64,000 nucleotides of DNA from JASHPR01 sp963778075 (GTDB lineage: Bacteria > Actinomycetota > Actinomycetes > Streptosporangiales > Streptosporangiaceae), in assembly GCA_963778075.1 (NCBI GenBank), contig CAVZTJ010000021.1, positions 1 through 64,000 of the forward strand, written 5' to 3'. Numbering within the stretch: position 1 is the stretch's first letter; every line of letters starts with the position of its first letter. The notes beneath the pieces are model-generated. The model had not been told where the DNA came from, made no database searches, and was given only the letters and a program-made list of their open reading frames with translations. Positions 47,033 through 56,065 of this stretch are shown here, piece after piece. The position numbers were made by a program, and so were the translations under genes.

Positions 47033-47440
47033 ATGGGGCGCGGCCGAGCCAAGGCCAAGCAGGTAAAGGTCGCCCGCCAGCTCAAGTACAGCGGCGGAGG
47101 CATGGATCTTGACCAGCTGCGGGCTGAGTTTGGTGTCGGCACGGAACAGCAAGATACGGACGATCATGCTGCCTACGCGGACTTTGCGGACCGCTACTCC
47201 GTGGACGACGAGGACGATGAGGACGACGATGAGGATGACGACGACGCCTACGCCGTAGACGACGAGGATGACGACGACTACGGCATAGACGACCTCGACG
47301 ACGACCTCGACGACCTGGATGACAAGGACCTCGACGAGGATCTCGACGACGAGGACAACCTCGACGACGAAGACGACCTCGCTGAGGACTTCGATGACGA
47401 GGACGATTCGGCCCAGGGAGTCCGGCGCGTAGGCGGCTGA
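47033..47440 (+). CDS. DUF3073 protein with an unusually long acidic tail
   Basis: Protein of 135 aa. The N-terminus MGRGRAKAKQVKVARQLKYS is the DUF3073 signature. From about residue 57 to 128 nearly every residue is Asp or Glu, in runs such as DDEDDEDDDEDDDD. Other DUF3073 proteins I know have shorter acidic ends. The basic head with an acidic tail suggests binding to a nucleic acid or a basic protein. In actinomycetes it lies convergent with purM, as here. A terminator follows. Confidence 0.9.
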   Translation: MGRGRAKAKQVKVARQLKYSGGGMDLDQLRAEFGVGTEQQDTDDHAAYADFADRYSVDDEDDEDDDEDDDDAYAVDDEDDDDYGIDDLDDDLDDLDDKDLDEDLDDEDNLDDEDDLAEDFDDEDDSAQGVRRVGG

Positions 47441-47464
47441 GCCCGCGGTAGCGGCGGTCGCTAG

Positions 47465-47500
47465 CAGGCGCGCCGGGCCGTTTGCCGGTCGCGCCTGTTT
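47465..47500 (+). terminator. Rho-independent terminator after the DUF3073 gene
   Basis: CAGGCGCG (47465-47472) pairs with CGCGCCTG (47490-47497), followed by TTTGTG. The inner part can extend the stem (CCGG/CCGG). Confidence 0.7.
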
Positions 47501-47524
47501 GTGTTGCGCTGGATCCGTTAGCCG

Positions 47525-47643
47525 ACCCGTCACGCACGTGCAGCGAGGTGAGCCGGGTCACGCACGTGCAGCGAGGTGAGCCGGGTCACGCACGTGCAGC
47601 GAGGTGAGCCGGGTCACGCACGTGCAGCGAGGTGAACCGGGTC
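47525..47643. repeat. Four 28-bp tandem repeats with a CACGTG palindrome
   Basis: Unit CCGGGTCACGCACGTGCAGC plus GAGGTGAG, with copies at 47525, 47553, 47581 and 47609 and a partial fifth reaching the purM stop. Each unit holds GCACGTGC. No spacers lie between the units, so it is not a CRISPR array. Confidence 0.9.
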
Positions 47644-48745
47644 AGGCGGGATGCCGCCCCGTGAGCCGGACCGCACCCGTGCCTTCGGTTATCTCGCCGA
47701 GCAGCCACGCCGGCACGGCGCGGGACGCCAGCAGGCTGATGGCGGCTCCGGCGTCGTCTGCGCCGACCACGGCGACCATGCCCACGCCCATGTTGAAGAC
47801 TCGCTCCATCTCCTGGTCCGCGACGGAGCCCTGGCTGGCCAGCAACCCGAAGATGGGCTGCGGGCTCCAGGTAGCGCGGTCGAGCACGGCGTCGGCGTGC
47901 GGCGGCAGCACCCGGGCCAGGTTCAGCGCGAGCCCGCCGCCGGTCACGTGCGCGAACGCGTGGACGTCACAGCCCGCGGCCAGCTCCAGGCAGTCGCGGG
48001 CGTAGATCCGGGTCGGGACCAGCAGCTCCTCGCCAAGCGTCCGGTCCAGCCCTGGCGGTGTCGCACCGAGGTCGAGCGACCGTCCCGGCCCGCCTGGCCG
48101 GCTCAGCACCCGGCGGACCAGCGAAAACCCGTTCGAGTGCAGACCGGACGAGGCCATCGCGATCACCGCGTCGCCGGGCCGGACCCGGTCGGGCCCGAGC
48201 AGCCGGTCCCCCTCGACCACCCCGGTTGCCGCTCCCGCCAGGTCGAAGTCGTCCGGGCCAAGATGGCCCGGATGCTCGGCCGTCTCCCCGCCGATCAGCG
48301 CGCAGCCGGCCTGAACACACCCTTCGGCCACACCACCGACGATCGCAGCCACCCGCTCGGGGCGGATCCGGCCGCACACCACGTAGTCGGTGAGGAACAG
48401 CGGTTCCGCTCCGCAGACCGCGAGATCGTCGACGACCATCGCGACCAGGTCGATCCCGACGGTGCCGTAGACGCCGAGCTGCTGCGCGATCGCCACCTTG
48501 GTGCCAACGCCGTCGGTCGCCGTTGCCAGCAGCGGCCGCCGGTAGGCGGCGAGCCTGGACGCGTCGAAGAGCCCGGCGAAGCCGCCGATACCGCCTACGA
48601 CCTCGGGCCTGGTGGTGCGGGCCACGGCATCCCGCATCAGGTCCACGGCCCGGTCTCCGGCTGCGATGTCGACCCCAGCCCCCGCGTAGCTCAGGGCGCT
48701 GCCGTCGGCAGCGCCCGGGCTACCGGGAACGTCGTGAGCAGCCAC
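47642..48745 (-). CDS. purM: Phosphoribosylformylglycinamidine cyclo-ligase PurM
   Basis: Protein of 367 aa that closes the imidazole ring to form AIR in purine synthesis. ATP-binding motifs are LLATATDGVGTKVAIAQQLG and CALIGGETAEHPGHLGPDDF (usually GGETAEMPG). HAFAHVTGGGLALNLARVLP is the C-terminal signature. The GTG start at 48745 overlaps the purF stop (TAGTG), indicating coupling purF to purM. The last codons lie in the 28-bp repeat region. Confidence 0.95.
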   Translation of the reverse strand: MAAHDVPGSPGAADGSALSYAGAGVDIAAGDRAVDLMRDAVARTTRPEVVGGIGGFAGLFDASRLAAYRRPLLATATDGVGTKVAIAQQLGVYGTVGIDLVAMVVDDLAVCGAEPLFLTDYVVCGRIRPERVAAIVGGVAEGCVQAGCALIGGETAEHPGHLGPDDFDLAGAATGVVEGDRLLGPDRVRPGDAVIAMASSGLHSNGFSLVRRVLSRPGGPGRSLDLGATPPGLDRTLGEELLVPTRIYARDCLELAAGCDVHAFAHVTGGGLALNLARVLPPHADAVLDRATWSPQPIFGLLASQGSVADQEMERVFNMGVGMVAVVGADDAGAAISLLASRAVPAWLLGEITEGTGAVRLTGRHPA

Positions 48746-50318
48746 TAGCCTGCCCGCGCCGCGCTCACCACCGCGCGCTCCAGCAGATGCTTGCCCTGCT
48801 CCTGCGAGGCAACCCCCAGCGGGTAGTCGCCGTCGAAGCAGGCGCGGCACAGCCGGTCGGCGGGCAGCGTGGTCGAGGCGATCAGGCCCTCGATCGACAT
48901 GTAGCCCAGCGTGTCGGCCCCGATCGACACCCGGATCTCTTCGGCCGACAGGCCGCCCGCGATCAGCTCGGCCCGGGTCGCGAAGTCGATGCCGTAAAAG
49001 CATGGCCAGGCCACCGGCGGGCTGGATATCCGCACGTGCACCTCGGCGGCTCCCGCCTCGCGCAGCATCGCCACGATCGCTCGCTGCGTGTTGCCGCGGA
49101 CGATGGAGTCATCGACCACGACGACCCGCTGGCCCGCGATCACGTCGCGCAGCGGATTCAGCTTCAGCCTGATGCCGCGCTGCCTGATCGTCTGGCTCGG
49201 CTCGATGAAGGTCCGGCCCACGTAGGAGTTCTTGACCAGGCCCTGGCCGTACGGGATGCCGCTGGCCTGCGCGTAGCCGATGGCGGCCGGCGTGCCAGAC
49301 TCCGGAACCGGGATGACCAGGTCGGCCTCGACGGGGTGCTCCGCGGCGAGCCTTTGGCCGACCTCGACCCTGGTTGCCTGCACGCTCCGGCCGGCTATCG
49401 CGGTGTCCGGGCGGGCCAGGTAGACGTACTCGAACAGGCATCCCTTCGGCTGCGGCGGCGCGAAGGTGCGGGACCGCAGGCCACGCTCGTCGATGGTGAT
49501 CAGCTCTCCGGGCTCGATCTCCCTGACGAACGACGCGCCGACGATGTCGAGCGCTGCGGTCTCGCTGGCCACCACCCAGCCGCGCTCCAGCCGGCCGAGC
49601 ACGAGCGGGCGGAAGCCCTGGGGGTCGCGCGCCGCGTACAGGGTCCGCTCGTCCATGAAGACCAGCGAGTACGCGCCGCGGACCAGCGGCAGCGCGGCGA
49701 GCGCCGCGGCCTCGATGCCCCGGCTCTCACCGGCCGTCACGCCCGGGTCCGGGCTGCCCGGGCTGCCCGGGCCGGGCCGCCCGGGCCGTCCGCGCCCTCA
49801 CCGCCACCGTCAGCCGGGAGCGTGAACAGCGCGGTCAGCACGTCGGTATCGGACGTCGCCTCCGGCAGCCCGCCGGTCGCCTGCCCGCCGTCGCCGGCCG
49901 ACGCCCGCACCAGCGTGGCGAGCTCCAGGGTGTTGATCAGGTTGCCGTTGTGGCCCAGCGCCAGGCTCGCCGACGGCGTGGTGCGGAACGTCGGCTGTGC
50001 GTTCTGCCACACCGACGACCCGCTCGTGGAGTACCGGCAGTGCCCGACCGCGATGTAGCCGCGCAGCGTGCTGAGCACCGGCGCGTTGAAGACTTGCGGG
50101 ACCAGGCCCATGTCCTTGAAGACGACGATCCTCGAGCCGTCGCTGACCGCGATCCCGGCCGACTCCTGACCGCGGTGCTGCAGCGCGTAGAGGCCAAAGT
50201 AGGCGAGCGTTGCCACGTCCTCATCGGGCGACCAGACGCCGAACACCCCGCATGCGTCCCGCGGCGGCCTGTCAGCGGGATCAAGATCATCCGTCAGGCG
50301 GCCATCAGGCTTGATCAC
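48745..50318 (-). CDS. purF: Amidophosphoribosyltransferase PurF, split by a frameshift
   Basis: First enzyme of purine synthesis. The N-terminal part (ATG 50318) has the propeptide and nucleophile Cys in RDACGVFGVWSPDEDVATLA, plus QHRGQESAGIA. It ends at a stop at 49737 after a Gly/Ala/Arg-rich stretch (GPGGPARAARAARTRA). The rest (RGIEAAALAALPLVRGAYSL) continues in another frame from about 49740, with the PRPP loop VVVVDDSIVRGNT and FDGDYPLG near the end. One base in the GGGCCCGGGC-type run at 49740-49800 restores a single protein. Since PurF is normally essential, a read error is likely; a true two-piece enzyme is the other option. Confidence 0.88.
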
Positions 50319-50402
50319 CTCGTCAGTCTATGGCAGCACTGTGGGGGAATTGCCAGATCACGGGCGTGCCGCGCCGTAGCCGGGGGCGACCTCCACGGAG
50401 CG

Positions 50403-50861
50403 TCACGGGGCGAACGCTCCCAGAGGCAGGAGCGCGGAGATGTCGGCGCGCGGGCCACTCGCCCGGACCCGGCCCCCGGCGACCGCGTCCACCCACGCCA
50501 GCCGGCCGGTCGCGAGCAAGACCCAGGTGACCGCGTCGGTTTCCACCACGTTCGGCGGGGTGCCGCGGGTATGCCGGGGACCCTCCACGCATTGGATGGC
50601 CGCGAACGGCGGGATGCGCACCTCGACCGCGCGGCCGGGTGCCTTGGCGGCAAGCAGACCGAGCAGGTACACCACGGCCAGCCGGGCGGCGTCACGTTCC
50701 GGCCCCTGATCCAGGCCGATCGCTTCCAGCACCGAGGCAACGCATGCGGCTTCAAGTGCCGCCGTGGTGACCGGCCCCGGCCATTCGGGACGGCCGAGCG
50801 CCGCGCGCTGTGCGTTCACGGCGGCGAGCAGGCGGGCGGGATCCCCTTTGCGTACTGGCAT
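50403..50861 (-). CDS. Sterol-carrier-like protein
   Basis: Protein of 152 aa. It has a helical N-terminal half and a C-terminal SCP2-like part (VEVRIPPFAAIQCVEGPRHT, PNVVETDAVTWVLLATGRLA, WVDAVAGGRVRASG). The last motif fits small actinobacterial 'sterol carrier family' proteins with the bacterial SCP fold. It sits between purL and purF, as in actinomycete genomes. Ligand unknown. Confidence 0.78.
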   Translation of the reverse strand: MPVRKGDPARLLAAVNAQRAALGRPEWPGPVTTAALEAACVASVLEAIGLDQGPERDAARLAVVYLLGLLAAKAPGRAVEVRIPPFAAIQCVEGPRHTRGTPPNVVETDAVTWVLLATGRLAWVDAVAGGRVRASGPRADISALLPLGAFAP

Positions 50862-51002
50862 TGCAGCGAACCTAGCCGGCCGCTCGGACGGTTCCGGGGC
50901 CGCCGGAGCAGAGATTAGGTATCACCAAACCGCCGATTTCGGCTCGTAACTTTTTATAACTTCTACTGGCAGAACAGGGCCGATACAGGTAATCGTTCGG
51001 GT

Positions 51003-51603
51003 ATGCCTGGTAAGCGCAATGCTCGATCGCGAGTCCGCGGCTCGTGGGCGGCCAGGCTGACCGGGGCCGCATTCGCGATCCTGCTGGCCGCGGTAGGGGC
51101 CGCGGTGTACCTGCTGGTCGGCGGGGCGCACGCGGACAACTCCGCCTCGGTGCTGCCGACGCGCGTGCTCGGCACGCAGGCGATCGGGCTGGCCTATTCC
51201 CCCTCCGCGTCGGGCAAGTTCCAACGTCGACTCGCTCGTGGCGGCGTCCCCGGGGCTCGACTTCAGCGGCAACGGGAGCACCGGCGCCAACTTGACGGCC
51301 GACCAGATGGCCGGGGGGACGTACATCTTCATCTATCTGCAGGACGGGCGGTGCCTGGGAACGGTCCACACGACGTCCGTGTCGCTGCAGCGCTGCAGTC
51401 TCCAGGCGGATCAGCGCTGGGTGCGGCAGCACTCCGTGGTCGGCGGCAACGGGCTCGAGTACTGGCAGCTGCGGAACCTTGGCGATGGGCGGTGCCTGAC
51501 CGCGGTCGCCGGGGGCGGCAGCGGCGCGGCCGCCGCCCGGCTGGAACGCTGTCAGGCGTCTCCCGGGGCGAGCCAGCTCATCGCGTTCCTGAGCTCGTCC
51601 TGA
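51003..51603 (+). CDS. Secreted or anchored ricin-type-like beta-trefoil protein, frameshifted
   Basis: ATG 51003 begins a basic N-terminus and a hydrophobic segment (LTGAAFAILLAAVGAAVYLL), a signal or anchor. Near 51222, after SGKF, the frame changes by one base. The rest (SNVDSLVAASPGLDFSG) continues to 51603. The C-terminal 90 residues have DGRCLGTV, QRWVRQHS and DGRCLTAV, like ricin-type trefoil repeats. Function unknown; sugar binding is possible. It lies opposite to purL with its 3' end 9 bp away. Confidence 0.6.
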
Positions 51604-51612
51604 GCGGCCGGC

Positions 51613-53904
51613 TCAGCCGAACAGCGCGGGCAGGGTGCCGCGGTGTGCGGCAGCCAGCTCGTCGAGCGGGATCGTGAAGCAGCCGACGACCTCCAGGGTG
51701 CTGCCGCCGGTCACCCCGAGCTCGGCCGCTGGCACGCCGTGGGCGGAGCAGAGCGCGGCGAACTCGGCCTCGGCTCCGGGCACCACGGCGACCACGGCCC
51801 GCGCCGCCGACTCGCCGAACAGGCTGGTGAACGGGTCCCCGGGCAGCCGCACCGCGCATCCCTGGCCGCCGGCCAGGCAGCACTCGGCGAGCCCGATCGC
51901 CAGGCCGCCGTCGGAAAGGTCGTGCGCGGCAGCCAGCAGGCCGCGCTCCGCCGCGGCGGCCAGCACGGCCGCGAGGTCACGCTCTGCGTCCAGGTCAACC
52001 GCTGGCGGCCGCCCCCCGATGTGCCCGTGCGTGACGTGAGCCCACAGCGACCCGCCGAACTCCGCCGCGCCGCGGCCGAGCAGCACCACGCCGCAGTCCG
52101 GCCGGCCAAAGCCGATCGCCAGCCGCTTGCTCACGTCGTCGTGGACGCCGAGGACGCCCACGACCGGGGTCGGGTGGATCGCCGCGTCCGTGGTCTGGTT
52201 GTAGAAGCTGACGTTGCCCCCGGTCACCGGCACGCCGAGGGCCAGGCACGCGTCGGCGAGGCCGCGCACCGCCTCGGTGAACTGCCACATGACGCCCGGA
52301 TCCTCGGGCGAGCCGAAGTTGAGGCAGTTGGTGACCGCCAGCGGCCGTGCCCCGGTCGCCGCCACGTTGCGGTACGCCTCCGCGAGCGCGAGCTGGGTCC
52401 CGGCGTACGGGTCGAGCAGGCAGTACCTGCCGTTGCCGTCCACGGCGAGCGCGACGCCGAGCGACGTGTGCTCGTCGATCCTGATCAGGCCGGCGTCCTG
52501 CGGCATCGCGAGCACCGTCTCGCCGCGCACGTAGTGGTCGTACTGCTCGGTGACCCAGCTCTTGTCCGCCGCGTTGGCCGAGCCGAGCACGGCCAGCAAC
52601 GCCTCGCGCAGCTCGCCGCCGGTGCCGGGACGCGCCAGCCGGGACGGGTCGTCGTCCTGCAGGTCCTGCTGGCCGGGCGGCCGGGCGGCCGGGCGGTGGT
52701 AGAGCGGGCCCTCGTCCGCGGCGCTGCGCGGCGGAATGTCGACGACGACGTCGCCGTGCCAGGACATCTCCAGCCGCCCGGTGCCGGTGACCTGGCCGAT
52801 CACGGTCGCCTCGACGTCCCATCTGGCACAGATCGACAGGAAGCGCTCCAGCGCGGCAGGCTCGACGATCGCCATCATGCGTTCCTGGGACTCGCTCATC
52901 AGGATCTCGGCCGGGCCCAGCGACGCGTCCCGCAGCGGCACGGCGTCCAGCCTGACCCGCATGCCGACCCCGGCGCCGCCGCCCGCGGCCAGCTCGGTGG
53001 TCGCGCAGGCCACCCCGGCCGCGCCGAGATCCTGGATACCGAGCACCAGGCCCGCGGCATAAAGCGCCAGGCAGCACTCGATCAGCAACTTTTCCTTGAA
53101 CGGGTCGCCGACCTGGACACTGGGCCGCTTGGATCCCTCGGCGCCGCCGCCAAAAGACGCGCTGGCCAGTACCGACGCGCCGCCGATGCCATCCGGCCCG
53201 GTCTTCGCGCCGACCAGCACCACGGCGTTGCCGGGCCCGGTAGCCGCGGCCAGCTTGAGGTCTTCATGCCGCATGACGCCCAGGCAGAGCGCGTTGACCA
53301 GCGGGTTGCCCGCGTAGCACGGGTCGAAGGCCAGCTCGCCGCCGATGTTGGGCAGGCCGAGGCAGTTGCCGTAGAACGAGATGCCGCCGACCACGCCCGG
53401 CAGCACCCTGCGGGTGTCCGGCGCGTCGGCCGGGCCGAACCTCAGCGCGTCCATCACCGCCACCGGGCGGGCGCCCATGGCCAGGATGTCGCGCACGATG
53501 CCGCCGACGCCGGTCGCGGCGCCCTGGAACGGCTCGACGTAGCTCGGGTGGTTGTGCGACTCCAGCTTGAACGTGACCGCGTAGCCCTGGCCGATGTCGA
53601 CGACGCCCGCGTTCTGGCCGATGCCGGCCAGCAGCGCGGCCGTGCGCGGCGCCTTCTCGGCGAACTGCCGCAGGTGCACCCGGGACGACTTGTAGGAGCA
53701 GTGCTCGCTCCACATCACCGAGTAGATCGCCAGCTCGGCGTCGGTGGGCCTGCGGCCGAGCATCCCGGCGATCCGCACGTACTCCTCGGTGGTCAGCCCG
53801 AGCTCGGAGTAGGGCTGCGGCCGGTCCGGCGTACCGGCCGCCCGCGCGACAGTGTCTTGCGGCGACGGGGTCTGCGGCGACGGCGTGCCGGGCGCCGCGG
53901 TCAT
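51613..53904 (-). CDS. purL: Phosphoribosylformylglycinamidine synthase subunit PurL
   Basis: Protein of 763 aa, the small-type PurL that works with PurQ and PurS to make FGAM. Motifs include YSVMWSEHCSYKSSRVHLRQ, GVGGIVRDILAMGARPVAVM, ESQERMMAIVEP and LAAAHDLSDGGLAIGLAECC. Size matches the family (about 740-760 aa) with a Pro/Thr-rich N-terminal extension. ATG 53904 overlaps the purQ stop by ATGA. Intact. Confidence 0.96.
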   Translation of the reverse strand: MTAAPGTPSPQTPSPQDTVARAAGTPDRPQPYSELGLTTEEYVRIAGMLGRRPTDAELAIYSVMWSEHCSYKSSRVHLRQFAEKAPRTAALLAGIGQNAGVVDIGQGYAVTFKLESHNHPSYVEPFQGAATGVGGIVRDILAMGARPVAVMDALRFGPADAPDTRRVLPGVVGGISFYGNCLGLPNIGGELAFDPCYAGNPLVNALCLGVMRHEDLKLAAATGPGNAVVLVGAKTGPDGIGGASVLASASFGGGAEGSKRPSVQVGDPFKEKLLIECCLALYAAGLVLGIQDLGAAGVACATTELAAGGGAGVGMRVRLDAVPLRDASLGPAEILMSESQERMMAIVEPAALERFLSICARWDVEATVIGQVTGTGRLEMSWHGDVVVDIPPRSAADEGPLYHRPAARPPGQQDLQDDDPSRLARPGTGGELREALLAVLGSANAADKSWVTEQYDHYVRGETVLAMPQDAGLIRIDEHTSLGVALAVDGNGRYCLLDPYAGTQLALAEAYRNVAATGARPLAVTNCLNFGSPEDPGVMWQFTEAVRGLADACLALGVPVTGGNVSFYNQTTDAAIHPTPVVGVLGVHDDVSKRLAIGFGRPDCGVVLLGRGAAEFGGSLWAHVTHGHIGGRPPAVDLDAERDLAAVLAAAAERGLLAAAHDLSDGGLAIGLAECCLAGGQGCAVRLPGDPFTSLFGESAARAVVAVVPGAEAEFAALCSAHGVPAAELGVTGGSTLEVVGCFTIPLDELAAAHRGTLPALFG

Positions 53905-54581
53905 GCCGCGGCCAGGGCGCGCAGCGCGGACGTGAAGAAGCCGAGCCCGTCGTCGCCGGGGCCGGTGAGCGCGTCGATCGCGTGCTCGGGGTGCGGCATC
54001 AGCCCGACGATGCTGCCGCTCTGGCTGCGGATTCCGGCGATGCCCGCGGCCGAGCCGTTCGGGCTGGCGCCCACGTACCGGGCGAGCACCTGGCCCCGTT
54101 CCTCCAGGCCCGCCAGCGTGGCCGCGTCGGCCACGTAGGTTCCCTCACCGCTCTTCAGCACCAGGGTCAGCTCCTGGCCGGGCGCGTACAAAAGCGTCCA
54201 GGGCGTCGCGGTGTTCTCGATCCGCACCCGGACGTCGCGGCTGATGAAGCGCAGCCCGCTGTTGCGGGTCAGCGCGCCGGGCAGCAGCTGCGCCTCACAC
54301 AGGATCTGGAATCCGTTGCAGATGCCGAGCACCGGCAGACCGGCTCTGGCGGCGGGCACCAGCTCGGCCATCACCGGCGCGAACCGGGCGATGGCGCCGC
54401 AGCGCAGATAGTCGCCATAGGAGAAGCCGCCGGGCAGCACCACGGCATCGACGCCCCGCAGGTTGCGGTCACCGTGCCAGAGCGGGACCGCGACGGCGCC
54501 CGCCCGCCCGACGGCCCGGGCGGCATCGTGGTCATCGAGCGAGCCCGGAAACGTGATGACCCCGACGCGTGCAGCACTCAT
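53901..54581 (-). CDS. purQ: Phosphoribosylformylglycinamidine synthase glutaminase subunit PurQ
   Basis: Protein of 226 aa, a class I glutamine amidotransferase supplying ammonia to PurL. The nucleophile lies in GLPVLGICNGFQILCEAQLL, with PGGFSYGDYLRCGAIARFAP and the catalytic His in GLMPHPEHAID. ATG 54581 begins SAARVGVITFPGSL; the open frame further upstream has no family sequence. purS, usually directly upstream, is separated by an RsbW-like gene. Confidence 0.95.
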   Translation of the reverse strand: MSAARVGVITFPGSLDDHDAARAVGRAGAVAVPLWHGDRNLRGVDAVVLPGGFSYGDYLRCGAIARFAPVMAELVPAARAGLPVLGICNGFQILCEAQLLPGALTRNSGLRFISRDVRVRIENTATPWTLLYAPGQELTLVLKSGEGTYVADAATLAGLEERGQVLARYVGASPNGSAAGIAGIRSQSGSIVGLMPHPEHAIDALTGPGDDGLGFFTSALRALAAA

Positions 54582-54706
54582 GAGCACACCACCACCCAGG
54601 CAGATTACCGGCTCATTGGTCGTGACACCGACGAGCGGCACCCGGTAATCATGACGGCCGGCGGGTCGCCACGTGCAGGTGACGCGCCGTCGGCGCGGTC
54701 AGCATT

Positions 54707-54759
54707 CATGACCGCGGCGGATTTGTTGCTCCATGCGCGAAGAATCCGCCGCGATCATG
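54707..54759. repeat. Strong 17-bp inverted repeat upstream of purQ
   Basis: CATGACCGCGGCGGATT (54707-54723) pairs with AATCCGCCGCGATCATG (54743-54759), one G-T pair, 19-nt loop. It lies between the RsbW-like gene end and purQ, where it could be a terminator or attenuator. Confidence 0.75.
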
Positions 54760-54776
54760 GAAACAGGCAGCCCGGG

Positions 54777-55421
54777 TCAGCCGGCGTCGCGGAGCGTCAG
54801 CATGCCGGGCACCGGCTCGGCGCCGGTTTCGGGATGAGCGAGCGGCGCGTCGCTGCGCAGCTCGATCCGCTTCTGCAGGGACACGACGGTCCCGCGGCCC
54901 CGGCGGCTGCGCAGCGTCACATCGTCGACGCAGGCGCGCATGATGGCCAGGCCGCGGCCGGACTCGGGCAGCCGCGCCAGCGCCCGCTCCTCCTCGCTGC
55001 GCAGCATGGGCAGCCGGTGGCGCCGCGTCGACGGCGCGGACGACGACGGGAAGGGCCACTGCGCGGGTGGGCGACGGCGCCGGAACCGGGACACCGAGCG
55101 CATCGGCGTCACGTGCTTGCGCAGCGCGGCCCGGCCGAACCCGCGGCCGGTGTCCACGACCTCGAGCACGCAGCTGTGCGGGCCTACCGAAGCCGTGACC
55201 TCATAGCGGAACCCCGGGCCGCTGTGCTTCAGCACGTTCGTGCACGCCTCGGTCACGGCCAGCAGCAGGTCGGCGATGCAATCTTCATCGACGCCGATCC
55301 GGTCGAGGGTTTCACCGAGCACCCGCCGGACGACGGGGACGCTGATGGTTTCACGGGGGAACATCAGGCAGAACCGGGCATCCACGGCCGGCTCCCTGGC
55401 AGATGTCACCCGAGTACGCAT
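54777..55421 (-). CDS. RsbW-like ATP-binding (HATPase_c_2) protein
   Basis: Protein of 214 aa. The N box is LLLAVTEACTNVLKHSGPG, G1 is VVDTGRGFG and G2 is LPESGRGLAIM. These make a GHKL ATPase of the anti-sigma factor/serine kinase type. Between G1 and G2 lies a basic insertion (RFRRRRPP) rather than the usual short lid. Such proteins switch sigma factors or anti-anti-sigma proteins; no partner is adjacent. It is read in the same direction as purS and purQ and separates them. Confidence 0.82.
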   Translation of the reverse strand: MRTRVTSAREPAVDARFCLMFPRETISVPVVRRVLGETLDRIGVDEDCIADLLLAVTEACTNVLKHSGPGFRYEVTASVGPHSCVLEVVDTGRGFGRAALRKHVTPMRSVSRFRRRRPPAQWPFPSSSAPSTRRHRLPMLRSEEERALARLPESGRGLAIMRACVDDVTLRSRRGRGTVVSLQKRIELRSDAPLAHPETGAEPVPGMLTLRDAG

Positions 55422-55586
55422 CCGCTCCTAAGCTCCCCGTAACGCATAGGTCGTCGCTGACCTCATTGTGAATGGATTCCCGTGACGGGCTGCGGTAATC
55501 ATGAACTTGGGCGATCTCTGGACGAACAGTGCTCTTCTAAGCTGTTAACGGACACGACGGTGCCCGGGTTCGGCCGGTTCGGGCGG

Positions 55587-55838
55587 TTAAGCAGGGCGGA
55601 CGGAGAACTCCTCGATCACCGGATTGGCCAGCAGTTCGCTTGCCAGCTCGGCCACCCGCACCAGCGCAGCCTCGTCGGCGGGCTCGCCGGGCTCGCCCAG
55701 GTCGACCTCGAACCGCTTCCCCTGGCGGACGCCAACCACCTGGTCAAAGCCGAGGCGGTGACACGCGCTGGCGATCGCCTCGCCCTGCGGGTCGTGGATC
55801 TCCGGCTTGAGCATCACCTCAACGACAACTCTGGCCAC
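55587..55838 (-). CDS. purS: PurS, small subunit of FGAM synthase
   Basis: Protein of 83 aa. VVVEVMLKPEIHDPQGEAIA and FDQVVGVRQGKRFEVDL are the PurS strand and loop, and ELLANPVIEEF is the C-terminal signature. PurS bridges PurQ and PurL. GTG 55838. It is divergent from pdhA and 1 kb from purQ. Confidence 0.93.
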   Translation of the reverse strand: MARVVVEVMLKPEIHDPQGEAIASACHRLGFDQVVGVRQGKRFEVDLGEPGEPADEAALVRVAELASELLANPVIEEFSVRPA

Positions 55839-56065
55839 GGACCGCAGCGTACGCCAGCCGACGGCAGATTAGATCCACAGGCCGCGGGCAGCACTTGTGG
55901 CGAAGGCATTCAGTGATGTCTGTCACGATGGCTGTATCGAGCATTCGCCGCTTGACCTCCCGCGACTGCCGTTGGGTACTGTCACAGCGAGCGCCGACGG
56001 ACAAACCGGCCGGTCTGGTGGCTTCAGGGCAACCGAACCGGCCACGAAAAAGCGAGGAGTGGCAC
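55839..56065. promoter_or_regulatory. Divergent promoter region of purS and the PDH-type operon
   Basis: About 225 bp. GAGGAG lies 8-9 bp before the GTG start of pdhA. No operator palindrome is obvious. Confidence 0.4.

Noticed and set aside
47525..47643. CRISPR array
   Set aside because: Units are adjacent with no spacers and no cas genes are near.
51643..54138. 831-codon open frame on the plus strand
   Set aside because: Antisense to purL and purQ, no domains.
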